A stretch of 64,000 nt of DNA, taken from NCBI RefSeq assembly GCF_019669925.1, contig NZ_AP019779.1:62001-126000 (forward strand). Reading direction: 5' to 3'. The notes beneath the pieces were generated by a model, which was given only the letters and a program-made list of their open reading frames with translations, did not search any database and was not told the origin of the DNA. Origin of the DNA: Methanobrevibacter arboriphilus (lineage in GTDB: Archaea; Methanobacteriota; Methanobacteria; Methanobacteriales; Methanobacteriaceae). Made by a program: the position numbers and the translations under genes. This document shows positions 25,804-35,013 of this stretch, piece by piece. The first letter of the stretch is position 1. Every line of letters starts with the position of its first letter.

Positions 25804-27597
25804 ATGATTAGATTGGAAAATATTAGTAAATCTTACAAATTAGACAATGGTGAAGAAATATCTGCACTAAAAAATATCAATCTTGAGGTTGAAGATGGTG
25901 AGATATTAGGTATAATTGGAATGAGTGGTTCTGGAAAAACTAGTCTTCTTAGAATACTTAGGGGTGTTGAAAAGTTTGATAGTGGGAAGATAACACTTGA
26001 TGACATAGAGGTTTCTTTTGATTCAAGCCAATATTATTATAATAAACTTAGAAAGGACACAGCAATTCATCTTCAAAGATCTTTTGGTTTATGGCCAGAA
26101 ACAACTATTAATAATGTTATAAGAAAATTATATGGTGCTAAGTATGGTGATGAGGGATCTACTGATTTTGAATTTGCTTATGATCAGTTTGGTGATGAAG
26201 CTAGAGAAATTTTAAAGGTTGTTGGCCTTGAAGAAAAGGCAGATCATTTTGCACCAGTATTAAGTGGTGGTGAAAAACAACGTCTTGTTATGGCAAGACA
26301 ACTAGCTAAAAAACCAAAAGTTTTACTTCTTGATGAACCTGCTACTATGGCTTGTCCAGGAACAAAACAAGCTATACTTGATTCAATTAAAAGAATTAAT
26401 AAAGATTTAGGAGTAACTGTGGTTTTAGTATCACACTTGCCTGAAGTTCATAGATATTTAGCAAACAGAGTTATTTTACTTGAAGATGGTGAAATAAAAG
26501 AAGAGGGGGATCCTAAAGATGTTACTAATGACTTTTTAGATGAACTTGATACAGAAATAGCTATTGATCCAACAGTTGATGATGAAACAATTATTAAAGC
26601 TAATAATCTTGAAAAGAGATTTTTCCTTTTAAAAGGCGGAAGTGTTCTTGATATTGAGGATATTAATCTAGAAATTAAAAAGCGTGATATTTTAACTATT
26701 ATTGGTCCTAGTGGTGCTGGTAAAACTATCCTTCTTAGAATGCTTGCTGGCTTAGATTTTCCTGAAAAAGGAGAAGTTCTTTATAGGTTAGATAGTGAAG
26801 ATTTGGATGATAACTCTAAAGATAATGATTCTAAAGATAGAAATAATATTGATAAAAGGCCCCTAGATAAAAAAGAGGAATATATTGATGAAGGAGTTTG
26901 GGTAGATCTTGATGATCCTGGAATCAATAGAATGAAAGTTAGGAGAAAAATCGGTTTTATGTATCAAGAATTTGCACTTCAGCACCATTCAACTATTAAA
27001 GATCAGTTAGCTACAAAATTAGGTTTTAAAAATGAGTTTGTAGTGGATAAGGCAAGAAAGAAAGCTAAAGAGTTAGAATTGGGTGATGAACTTTTAGATG
27101 CATTGTATCAACTTACTGATTTACCTGAAAATGAAGCTAAATCACGTCTTGAGCAGATTGGCCTTCTTCCTGATATTTTAGACGATTTGTTTCCTAAATT
27201 CCCTGAAAAAGCTGTTAAAGAGGAAATTAAGCCAATATTTGATGCATTAGATCTTCCTCTTGAAATACTAAATAGAAAGTCATATGAACTTTCCGGTGGT
27301 CAAAAGGTTCGTGCTATGTTAGCTTTAGCTTTATCTTCAAAACCTGAAACTTTGCTACTTGATGAACCATTTGGTGATTTAGATCCAATAACACTTAGAA
27401 TTGTTGCAAATTCTATTAAAAAAATTAATAAAGAGTTTAAAACAACTATAATAATGGTTTCACATAATATTGATTTTATAAAAGAGTTTAGTAAAAGAGC
27501 TATTTTCATGGAGAATGGAAAAATCATTGATGATGGTGACCCTATTAAGTTAGTTGATGATTTTGTTGATTTTTGTAAGGCAGATTATTTGAATTAA
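25804..27597 (+). CDS. atwA: Methyl-coenzyme M reductase activation component A2 (twin ABC ATPase)
   Basis: 597 residues from ATG 25804, chosen because GTGAT lies four bases upstream; a GTG at 25795 is part of that site. Two ABC modules are present. Module one has GMSGSGKTS, LSGGEKQR and VLLLDEPATM, while module two (from about residue 265) has GPSGAGKTI, LSGGQKVR and LLLDEPFGDLD. A charged insert (about 330-370) and a long helical insert (about 410-490) in module two are typical. AtwA helps reductively activate coenzyme F430 of methyl-coenzyme M reductase using ATP. This gene is diagnostic for methanogens. Confidence 0.9.
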   Translation: MIRLENISKSYKLDNGEEISALKNINLEVEDGEILGIIGMSGSGKTSLLRILRGVEKFDSGKITLDDIEVSFDSSQYYYNKLRKDTAIHLQRSFGLWPETTINNVIRKLYGAKYGDEGSTDFEFAYDQFGDEAREILKVVGLEEKADHFAPVLSGGEKQRLVMARQLAKKPKVLLLDEPATMACPGTKQAILDSIKRINKDLGVTVVLVSHLPEVHRYLANRVILLEDGEIKEEGDPKDVTNDFLDELDTEIAIDPTVDDETIIKANNLEKRFFLLKGGSVLDIEDINLEIKKRDILTIIGPSGAGKTILLRMLAGLDFPEKGEVLYRLDSEDLDDNSKDNDSKDRNNIDKRPLDKKEEYIDEGVWVDLDDPGINRMKVRRKIGFMYQEFALQHHSTIKDQLATKLGFKNEFVVDKARKKAKELELGDELLDALYQLTDLPENEAKSRLEQIGLLPDILDDLFPKFPEKAVKEEIKPIFDALDLPLEILNRKSYELSGGQKVRAMLALALSSKPETLLLDEPFGDLDPITLRIVANSIKKINKEFKTTIIMVSHNIDFIKEFSKRAIFMENGKIIDDGDPIKLVDDFVDFCKADYLN

Positions 27598-27703
27598 TGG
27601 TTATATTATATTTTTGATATTATATCGTATTTATAATGCTATTGGTATTATATTGTATTTTTTATTGTATCTTTGATATTGTAATGTATTTTTGGTGGTT
27701 TTG

Positions 27704-28099
27704 ATGTTTGGAAATATAATGGTTCCTTCAGATGGTTCTGAGTATTCAGATAAAGCAGTTGATGTAGCTATTGAAATAGCTAAAAAGTTTAATTCAAAAG
27801 TTACAGCTGTTTATGTTCTTGATGAAAATACTAGCTTTTCTTATGATGCTTTAGAAGATGAAGGAAATGAAATTTTAAAGAGTATTAGTGAAAAAGGTAA
27901 AAAAGAGGGAGTTATGGTTATAGAACATTTAATTACTGCTGATCCTCTTCGAGATATGAAAATAATATCTGAAAAAACTCAGGTTGATTCTATTGTCATT
28001 AATTCTTCTGGAAAAAATAAGTCTGGGGATTTAATGATGGGAAGTATAGTTAGTAGGGTCATTGAAACCTTTGATATTCCAATCGTTTTAGTTAAATAG
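27704..28099 (+). CDS. Universal stress protein (UspA family)
   Basis: 131 residues from ATG 27704, preceded by TTGGTGG. N-terminal IMVPSDGSEYSDKAVDVAIE and the C-terminal ATP-binding signature (GKNKSGDLMMGSIVSRVI) identify an ATP-binding Usp. The fold is a Rossmann-like dimer. Function in methanogens is unclear. An upstream gap of 100 bp repeats TATTGTATTTTT-like words. It lies 3' of atwA, same strand, but probably with its own promoter. Confidence 0.9.
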   Translation: MFGNIMVPSDGSEYSDKAVDVAIEIAKKFNSKVTAVYVLDENTSFSYDALEDEGNEILKSISEKGKKEGVMVIEHLITADPLRDMKIISEKTQVDSIVINSSGKNKSGDLMMGSIVSRVIETFDIPIVLVK

Positions 28100-28402
28100 C
28101 ATTAAGCTATTATTAAGCTATATAAAGTATTATAAAGTATTACAATCTATTATAATATATTATTATTAATAATTATCATAATATATTATTGTTATTATTA
28201 TTGAATTATTGTTATTAAATAATTATTAATAAAGAATTATTAAATTGTATTATATAAGTTATAATAAAATTTTTTTCAATAATAATAAATATTAGAATAT
28301 ACAATATATAATTGGCATAGTTATATTGATATAATTTTATATTATTGAGATATATAATTGAAACATTATCTAAGTCAATGTTTAGTTAAGGGGATGTATC
28401 TT
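28100..28402. other. AT-rich intergenic gap
   Basis: About 300 bp of A/T with short TTATTATTAATAATTA repeats. GGGGATG before 28403 is the ribosome site of the first rubredoxin. No other feature can be supported. Confidence 0.4.
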
Positions 28403-28564
28403 ATGAGTGGAAGAATGAAATGTAAAGTCTGTGGATATATTTATGATCCAGAAAAAGGAGAACCAAGAGCTAATGTAGAACCAGGAACTGAATGGGAAGA
28501 TGTACCGGATAACTTCAAATGTCCTTCTTGTGGTGCTCCAAAAAGAATGTTTAAACCATTATAA
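28403..28564 (+). CDS. Rubredoxin 1
   Basis: 53 residues from ATG 28403 (ribosome site GGGGATG). Two CxxC knuckles, CKVCGY and CPSCGAPK, with DPEKGEP and the aromatic core typical of rubredoxins, bind one Fe(Cys)4. It carries electrons, probably to an oxygen- or peroxide-detoxifying enzyme. A second rubredoxin starts 205 bp downstream and ferritin follows, so the three form an oxidative-stress and iron group. Confidence 0.95.
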   Translation: MSGRMKCKVCGYIYDPEKGEPRANVEPGTEWEDVPDNFKCPSCGAPKRMFKPL

Positions 28565-28768
28565 TTAATTTAATAACATATTTGGTTTAGTAATTGATAT
28601 ATTAATATATTTAGTATATTGAACTATATTTAGTAGATTGAAATATAGTTATTATATATTGATAAAATATTGATTGAAATATGTTTGATTTAATAATTAG
28701 CTAAATTTAGCTAAATTTATAATATAAATTCTGAAAAATTCTGAAAAATAAACTTTTAAGGTGATAAT

Positions 28769-28930
28769 ATGGATAAGTATGTGTGTGATATGTGTGGATA
28801 TGTTTATGACCCTGCTAAAGGTGACCCAGATAATGGAATAGAACCAGGAACTGCATTTGAAGATTTGCCTGATGATTGGGTTTGTCCATTGTGTGGTGTA
28901 GGAAAAGATGAATTTGTTAAACAAGAATAA
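28769..28930 (+). CDS. Rubredoxin 2
   Basis: 53 residues read directly from ATG 28769, preceded by AAGGTGATAAT. Motifs are [10 protein letters not shown] and [11 protein letters not shown] with DWV between, giving the Fe(Cys)4 site. It differs from rubredoxin 1 at many surface residues (acidic [11 protein letters not shown]), so the pair may serve different partners. The minus strand shows an open frame over the same bases, which is a shadow. Confidence 0.95.
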   Translation: MDKYVCDMCGYVYDPAKGDPDNGIEPGTAFEDLPDDWVCPLCGVGKDEFVKQE

Positions 28931-29026
28931 TTAATGAATTTTATTAATGAATTTTCATACTTTATAATTAATACTATATTATTATAATTTTTTTAATTAT
29001 AATCCATAATTTTAGGAGGTGTTTTT

Positions 29027-29536
29027 ATGGTAAGTACAAAAATGGAAGAAGCATTAAATAAACAACTTAACGCTGAAGTGTATTCTGGATATTTATATTT
29101 GTCAATGGCTGCATATTTTGAAGAAACAGATTTAAGTGGCTTTGCAAACTGGATGAGAGTTCAAGCTCAAGAAGAACTTTCTCATGGAATGAAATTCTAT
29201 GATTACTTAGTTCAAAGAGGAACAAGAGTCACACTTTCTGAGATAAAAAAACCTCAATTTTCTTGGGAATCTCCTGTTGATGTGTTTGAACATGTTTTAT
29301 CTCATGAAAAAGTAGTTTCAGGCATGATTAATGATTTAGTTGATTTAGCAATCGAAGAAAGAGACCATTCAACAAATAATTTTTTACAATGGTTTGTAGC
29401 TGAACAAGTTGAAGAAGAAGAATCTGCTAGTGATGCTTTAAGTAAAGTTAAATTAGCTAGTGAAGCATCTAATGGCTTGTTTTTACTTGATTCTGAATTT
29501 GGAAATAGAGTTTATACTCCAAATACAAGCGAATAA
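29027..29536 (+). CDS. Ferritin, bacterial non-heme type
   Basis: 169 residues, the typical length. Ferroxidase ligands appear in order: Glu in [15 protein letters not shown], the E-x2-H pair in [16 protein letters not shown], Glu in [17 protein letters not shown] and the Gln/Glu stretch VAEQVEEEE. It stores iron as ferric oxide in a 24-mer and limits Fenton chemistry. GGAGGTG is an excellent ribosome site. It lies after two rubredoxin genes on the same strand. Confidence 0.95.
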   Translation: MVSTKMEEALNKQLNAEVYSGYLYLSMAAYFEETDLSGFANWMRVQAQEELSHGMKFYDYLVQRGTRVTLSEIKKPQFSWESPVDVFEHVLSHEKVVSGMINDLVDLAIEERDHSTNNFLQWFVAEQVEEEESASDALSKVKLASEASNGLFLLDSEFGNRVYTPNTSE

Positions 29537-29658
29537 TATATTATTTGTCTTTTTAGTTTAAGATATTATTTAATTTAAGATATTATAATAATTTAACTTT
29601 TTAGTAGTTATTATAATACAATTTAATTTTTTTATATTATTTTCATCTTATTTTTATC

Positions 29659-29675
29659 TTTTTTTTTTTTTTTTT
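29659..29675 (+). terminator. 17-T run after the ferritin gene
   Basis: A run of 17 T on the plus strand lies 120 bp after the ferritin stop and touches the stop codon of the convergent gene. Archaeal termination commonly uses oligo-T, so this is a likely terminator for the rubredoxin/ferritin group. Confidence 0.55.
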
Positions 29676-30768
29676 AATCGTTCTTGATATCATTTAACTT
29701 TTCTTCTATGAAATTAGATGATTTTAAGATGTTCCATTTGTATTGAGGTATTATTTCTTCAATAAATTCCATGAAAGATTTGGTAATTTCAACGGAGCTG
29801 TCATTATCGGGGTAGGATACATCTTTACTTTTATTTAAAATCTCAGGTTTTGAATTTAACTCATTATCTAAACTGTCTAAAAATGTATCAACCCAACTAT
29901 TTGGAACATTTATAAATGGATAAACAACTTTGGTTTGTTTATTATCTTTTTTATCATTATTAGATTTATTACGTTTATAAGTATTATTATAAATATTATT
30001 ATTAGCATTATTATTAATATTATTATCAGTATTATTATTGATATCAATACCATTAGTATTACTATAATTTTTAGTATTAATTTTATTGTTAATGTTATTT
30101 TTACTACTAGAGATTGGAATTCCTTTTCCTTTAAAAATACTTGATAAAATGGATTCAACTTTTTCATCTAAAGTTAATGATGTAAGAATAGAATCGATTA
30201 TAACTATATTATCAGAGTCTATACTTTTCTTTTTTTTCTCTTCTTCTTTTGTTTCTTCCTTTTCTTCCCTTTCTTTACATTCTTTCTCTTTTTTTTCTTC
30301 TTTTCTTTTTCTATTCATGAATTTTAAATCATGAATATTTTCTAACTCATTAATATTTAGAAAAAAGGGTTTTTCAGAGTTTAAATTAGAAATAAAAGAC
30401 TCAATATCATCAATATCATATTCAATAATATTTATTCCATATTTTCGTGTATAAGGTTCTAAAACTATTTTTAAAAGATAATCTACCTTATTTTTAGGTT
30501 TTAAAATTAAAACATTATTTTTAGGTGATATTTCATTAGCTATAATTTCTGAGAATTTTATGCATATTTTTCTAAGAATACCTGAACTAACAATTTCTAT
30601 TTCAGGATAATATTTTTTAAAGGTTTCTTGTCTTTTTTTAGAAAATTTAGCAAATCTTTGATCGTTTATATAAATAATATTTGGTGTATAACTAATATAT
30701 CTAGTGTCTATACCAATTATTCCAAGTAGCTTTAAAACTTCTTTTTTATTAATATTATCTTTATTCAT
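29674..30768 (-). CDS. Hypothetical protein with a large Asn/Lys/Glu low-complexity insert
   Basis: 364 residues. The N-terminal 150 residues look folded: YTPNIIYINDQRFAKFSKKR, then IKFSEIIANEI and NVLILKPKNKVDYLLKIVLE. Residues about 160-275 are low complexity, first a KEEKEKECKEREEK stretch and then runs of Asn, Ile and Thr (NINNNANNNIYNN). The C-terminal 85 residues (from VVYPFINVPNSWVDTFL) are again ordered. The layout suggests an ordinary methanogen protein that acquired or expanded a repeat region by slippage. I do not recognise the family. Confidence 0.6.
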   Translation of the reverse strand: MNKDNINKKEVLKLLGIIGIDTRYISYTPNIIYINDQRFAKFSKKRQETFKKYYPEIEIVSSGILRKICIKFSEIIANEISPKNNVLILKPKNKVDYLLKIVLEPYTRKYGINIIEYDIDDIESFISNLNSEKPFFLNINELENIHDLKFMNRKRKEEKKEKECKEREEKEETKEEEKKKKSIDSDNIVIIDSILTSLTLDEKVESILSSIFKGKGIPISSSKNNINNKINTKNYSNTNGIDINNNTDNNINNNANNNIYNNTYKRNKSNNDKKDNKQTKVVYPFINVPNSWVDTFLDSLDNELNSKPEILNKSKDVSYPDNDSSVEITKSFMEFIEEIIPQYKWNILKSSNFIEEKLNDIKND

Positions 30769-30824
30769 AAAATCATCAAATATGACTAATAATATATTTA
30801 AAATAGATTATATTATTGAAATAA

Positions 30825-31157
30825 TTATTCTAGTGTATAATTATTTATTACTTCATCTAAAGCATCATCAATAGCTTTGTAGGATATTACTGGCTTAATT
30901 CCTTTTTTTATACATATTTCAAGGGGTTTTTTACCTAGATTTTGCGTGATTAAAATACTAACATCATCTATAAGGCTAATAGCTTGTTCTGACTTATTTT
31001 TTTCATCACTACTACAAGTAGGGTTATTTTTAACTGAACCTAGATATTCATATTTTCCATCATCTTCAACTTCAAAAAGTAAAAAGTGTGTAGTTTGACC
31101 AAAATGTTGATTAACATATTTTCCATCATCACTTGTTACTGCAATTCTATAAGACAT
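30825..31157 (-). CDS. NifX/NifB-type dinitrogenase iron-molybdenum cofactor domain protein
   Basis: 110 residues with the family start RIAVTSDDGKYVNQHFGQTT, then LLFEVEDDGKYEYL and DVSILITQNLGKKPLEICIK. Proteins of this fold bind or carry metal clusters. In methanogens they are not limited to nitrogen fixation, and no nif genes are present in the window. A role in iron-sulfur or metal-cluster handling is plausible. It lies 57 bp upstream of the hypothetical gene at 29674, same strand. Confidence 0.85.
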   Translation of the reverse strand: MSYRIAVTSDDGKYVNQHFGQTTHFLLFEVEDDGKYEYLGSVKNNPTCSSDEKNKSEQAISLIDDVSILITQNLGKKPLEICIKKGIKPVISYKAIDDALDEVINNYTLE

Positions 31158-31377
31158 TTTATTTTTCCTTAAAAAATTTATTTTAATATTTTAATTATTT
31201 ATTTTAATATTTTAATTATTTTTTAATATATTTATATATTAATTATAATTTATTTAAAATTTATTATATATTTATTAATTATTATACATTATTTAATAAT
31301 TTTTTAATAGAATTGTTTAATTATTTTACAAAATAAATAATTTTTATTAGTATTTTCATTGTAAAATTTATACAGGA

Positions 31378-32283
31378 TTATTTTATAGATTCTAATATAG
31401 TTTTTTCCATAACATCTAATGGAGCTTCTTTTCCAGTCCATATTCTGAAGTTTTCAGCACCTTGGTATAAAAGCATTTTAGTTCCATAGATTATTGTTGC
31501 ATTTGCTTTTTTAGCTTCTTTTAAAAGACTGGTTTCAAGAGGATTATAAACAATATCATTTACAATAAGATCGGAGTGCATTTCTCCGTGTTTAGCTATT
31601 GGTTCATCATTTATATTTGGATGCATGCCTATTGGAGTTGTATCGATTAGAATATCTGCATTAGCTATACTATTGGGAAGTTCATCAAGACTTCCATATT
31701 CAAAATTCAAATCAATATGTGAAAAATCAATAGTTACTTCATCTAATTTTGAATTATCTGTAAAATCAGCAGATAATAAAGTTTTAATATCATAAACAAG
31801 TGATTTAGCTTTTTTAGGACTTCTGTTAATCATATTTATATTATTAACTCCTTCGATAGCTAATTGGAAAGATATTGCTCTTGCAGCTCCTCCAGCTCCA
31901 ACTATCACTACACTTTTATTTCTTAAGTCACAAACTTCTTTAATAGCACGAATAGCTCCAACACAATCAGTATTATAACCTTTTGACTTTCCATTTTTAA
32001 AGTCAATTGTATTAACTGCACCAATTAGGTTTGCCATTATACTGAATTTATCAAGTTCATTTATTACTTTTTGCTTATGAGGAATGGTAACATTAAGTCC
32101 TTTAATACCAAAGGCTTTAGCTCCTCGAATAGCGTATTTAAGATTTTCTTTTTCTACTTTAAATGGAACATAAACATAGTTCATATTCATAGATTTAAAT
32201 GCAGCATTAAACATCGCTGGGGAAAAACTATGTCCAACAGGATTTCCAATTATTCCAATAACTTTTGTGGTTCCATTTATCAA
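31378..32283 (-). CDS. aroE: Shikimate dehydrogenase
   Basis: 301 residues. Substrate-binding GNPVGHSFSPAMFNAAF, catalytic Lys/Asp in KGLNVTIPHKQ and NTDCVGA, and the NADP-binding VIVGAGGAARAISFQL are all in place. It reduces 3-dehydroshikimate to shikimate. AroD (3-dehydroquinate dehydratase), the preceding enzyme, is encoded at 59 kb in the same window but not in the same operon. Slightly longer than the E. coli enzyme, owing to a 15-residue acidic insert at about 180-200. Confidence 0.93.
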   Translation of the reverse strand: MINGTTKVIGIIGNPVGHSFSPAMFNAAFKSMNMNYVYVPFKVEKENLKYAIRGAKAFGIKGLNVTIPHKQKVINELDKFSIMANLIGAVNTIDFKNGKSKGYNTDCVGAIRAIKEVCDLRNKSVVIVGAGGAARAISFQLAIEGVNNINMINRSPKKAKSLVYDIKTLLSADFTDNSKLDEVTIDFSHIDLNFEYGSLDELPNSIANADILIDTTPIGMHPNINDEPIAKHGEMHSDLIVNDIVYNPLETSLLKEAKKANATIIYGTKMLLYQGAENFRIWTGKEAPLDVMEKTILESIK

Positions 32284-33021
32284 TTAAACACTCTCTCCAA
32301 CTTTATTTTATCTTATTATCATCATTGTATTTTTTAATATTATTAAAATCCTATATTGTTTTGTTTTAGTGTTATATGCTGTACTTTAGTTTATTATTGT
32401 TATTGTAATGTGTGTTGTTTTATTGTTATTTTTTGTGTTGTATTTTATTGTTGTTATTTGTGTTGTGTGTTGTTTTATTGTTATTTTTTGTGTTGTATTT
32501 TATTGTTTTTGTTTGTTTTTTATGTTGTTTTAGTATTTATTTCTATTAGCATTGATTTTGTCTTAAAATATGTAAAAATCATTATATTTAATATTGTTTG
32601 AAAATTTTTAATTATTTTTTGTATATTTAGGGAATCTGTTAAATATTTGTAAATCATTAAATATAAACTTTGATTTTTAGCATATAATTATATAAACTTT
32701 GATAAATAAATAATTTAATATTTAGATAAATAATTAATTACTAAAAAATAATAATAAATAAAATAATAATTAATTAAATAATAATTAATCAGATAAATAA
32801 TATACTTGATTAATTTGATATAATATTAAAATTAGCTACAATATTATAAATATTATAATTAAGTACAATATTTATAATTAGGTACAATATTAAAATTAAC
32901 TTTATTAGAATTAGTTATATTATTAAAATAGTTATACTATTAGTATTAAATATTAACATTTACTCAATTTTAAAAATTTAAACTTAAGAATTACTTTTTC
33001 ATTATTATTGGAGGAATATTA
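32284..33021. repeat. 738-bp non-coding gap with a 55-bp direct repeat
   Basis: Two copies of a T/G-rich block of at least 41 bp start at 32410 and 32465 (GTGTGTTGTTTTATTGTTAT). An 81-codon frame over this block is only Cys, Phe, Tyr and Val and is not a gene. The rest (32600-33000) is AT-rich with TTAATTAAATAATAATTAAT-type words and carries the hisS promoter. GGAGG at 33010 is the hisS ribosome site. Confidence 0.6.
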
Positions 33022-34374
33022 TTGGAATTTACAAGACCTCGTGGAACAAGAGACTTTCTTTTTGATGAAATGAGAGAAAGAAAAAAGTGTGAAAATACAC
33101 TAAGAAAAGTCTTTGAAACTTATGCTTATCAAGAAATAAAAACTCCTTTATTTGAAGATTTAAAACTCTTCACCACAAAATCTGGAGAACAAATAGTTGA
33201 TCAACTTTATAATTTCACTGATAAATCTGACCGTGAAATAACTCTTAGACCTGAAATTACAGCTCCAGTAGCTAGATTATACATTAATGAACTTCAAAAA
33301 ACAGCTAAACCAATAAAACTTTATTATTTTGGAAGTTGTTTTAGGTATGAAAGACCTCAAAAAGGTAGGTTTCGCCAATTTTGGCAGTTTGGATGTGAAT
33401 TAATAGGTGCTAAGTCTCCTGAAGGGGAAGCTGAAGCTATTGCAATGGCTGAACAATCTCTTGAAGATTTAGGGATTAATACAGCTGAAATTCATATTAA
33501 TCATCTTGGAATAATAAGGGGATTATTTGAACATTTCAAAATTGATAATGAAATTCAAGAACAGGTCATGATCTTAATAGATAAAGGAGATAAAGAGTTA
33601 TTTGAAAAAGAACTATTAGAAAAAGATTTAGTTGAAGATTCTAAGTTGAATGTTATGTTAAAAGATATATTAATTAAACTTATTGATTTTGTTGGAAACG
33701 AAGATGTTTTAAATGATGTTGAAGATCTTTTAAATGATTATGAAGAAACAAAAGATTCTATCAATGAATTTAAAGAATTGATTAACTTATTAAAAAGTTT
33801 CAATGTTTCAAATTATACTCTCAATCTTGGGATCGCTAGAGGTTTAGATTATTATAATGGTATTGTTTTTGAAATTTACATTCCAGAACTAGGAGCTCAA
33901 AAACAAGTAGCTGGTGGAGGTAGCTATAATCTTGTAGAGTTATTCGGTGGAGAGCAAGTTGAATCTACTGGATTTGCTTTTGGTTTTGATAGATTAATGA
34001 ATGCCATTGAACATAATTCTAAAGATAAGAATAAAAATGATATTAAAAACAGTAATAAAGATGGGTTTGAAGAGAAATCTATTGTTGATGTTTTTGTAGT
34101 TCCTATATCTAATGAACAAAGAGAAAAATCTTTTGAAATTGGCCAAAAACTTAGGAATTCTGGTATTTCTACTGAGATAGACCTTTCTAGAAAAAAATTC
34201 AAAAAATTACTTAATGCAGCTAATAAATTGAATGCTAAATATGTTATTTTAGTTGGAAAAAATGATTTAGAAAAAGATAGTGTTACTATAAAGGACATGG
34301 GTTCTAGAAATCAGGAATTAGTAGCTATTGATAATATTAAAGAATTTTTAAATAATAATAAAATATTTGATTAA
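33022..34374 (+). CDS. hisS: Histidyl-tRNA synthetase
   Basis: 450 residues. The start is TTG 33022, seven bases after GGAGG. Class II motifs are visible: RPRGTRDFL, ITLRPEITAPVARLYI (motif 2 loop follows with FRYERPQKGRFRQFWQFG) and the histidine-binding LGIARGLDYYNGIVF. The C-terminal anticodon-binding domain starts at about residue 350 (VDVFVVPIS). A short Asn/Lys-rich linker (KDKNKNDIKNSNKDG) joins the domains. The enzyme charges tRNA-His. hisI follows 140 bp downstream. Confidence 0.95.
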   Translation: MEFTRPRGTRDFLFDEMRERKKCENTLRKVFETYAYQEIKTPLFEDLKLFTTKSGEQIVDQLYNFTDKSDREITLRPEITAPVARLYINELQKTAKPIKLYYFGSCFRYERPQKGRFRQFWQFGCELIGAKSPEGEAEAIAMAEQSLEDLGINTAEIHINHLGIIRGLFEHFKIDNEIQEQVMILIDKGDKELFEKELLEKDLVEDSKLNVMLKDILIKLIDFVGNEDVLNDVEDLLNDYEETKDSINEFKELINLLKSFNVSNYTLNLGIARGLDYYNGIVFEIYIPELGAQKQVAGGGSYNLVELFGGEQVESTGFAFGFDRLMNAIEHNSKDKNKNDIKNSNKDGFEEKSIVDVFVVPISNEQREKSFEIGQKLRNSGISTEIDLSRKKFKKLLNAANKLNAKYVILVGKNDLEKDSVTIKDMGSRNQELVAIDNIKEFLNNNKIFD

Positions 34375-34511
34375 TAATATTTTAAATAATATTTTAAATA
34401 ATAATATTTTTAATAACAATAAGGAATTTAATATTGATAATATTGATAATATTGATAAATTTGATTAAATATTGATTAAACATTGATTTAGTATTGATTA
34501 TAGGGGTTGTA

Positions 34512-34943
34512 ATTATTAAAATTAATTTTAAGCATGATGTTAATGGACAAAAATTGGTGATAGCTGTTGTTCAAGATTATGAAACTTCTCAAGTTTTAAT
34601 GGTAGCTTATATGAATAAGGAAGCACTTACAAAAACTTTAGAAACTGGTGTTGCTCATTATTGGAGTACTTCAAGAAATAAGCTATGGTTAAAAGGTGAA
34701 AGTTCTGGAAATACTCAAAAAGTTAAAGAAATTTTCACTGATTGTGATATGGATGCTGTTGTGTTAAAGGTTGAGCAAACTGGTGCAGCTTGTCATGAAG
34801 GATATTATTCATGCTTCTTTAGAGAGTTTGATGTTGAAAAAATAAATGAGAATAAAACTGATTTAGAAGATTTAAATGAAAATGATTTAAAAATCATTGC
34901 TGAAAGATTATTTAATCCTGAAGATGTATATGGGGATAAATAA
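34512..34943 (+). CDS. hisI: Phosphoribosyl-AMP cyclohydrolase
   Basis: About 143 residues. The core [22 protein letters not shown] and the metal-binding [11 protein letters not shown] with ACHEGYYSC identify HisI, which opens the adenine ring of phosphoribosyl-AMP in histidine synthesis. The start is a puzzle. Homologous sequence begins near [11 protein letters not shown], but no ATG, GTG or TTG lies there. AGGGG is followed after 5-8 bases by ATT codons at 34512 and 34515. An in-frame TTG at 34494 has no ribosome site. I mark ATT 34512 as the most likely start. Confidence 0.85.
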   Translation: MIKINFKHDVNGQKLVIAVVQDYETSQVLMVAYMNKEALTKTLETGVAHYWSTSRNKLWLKGESSGNTQKVKEIFTDCDMDAVVLKVEQTGAACHEGYYSCFFREFDVEKINENKTDLEDLNENDLKIIAERLFNPEDVYGDK

Positions 34944-35013
34944 AGATTTTATTTATGTATTTTAATATTCTATACATTTTTAACTTAAAATTAAAAACAC
35001 AGGGGATTATTAA

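Noticed and set aside
32356-32601. 81-codon open frame
   Set aside because: It lies in a T/G-rich direct repeat with Cys/Phe/Tyr/Val composition and no ribosome site.
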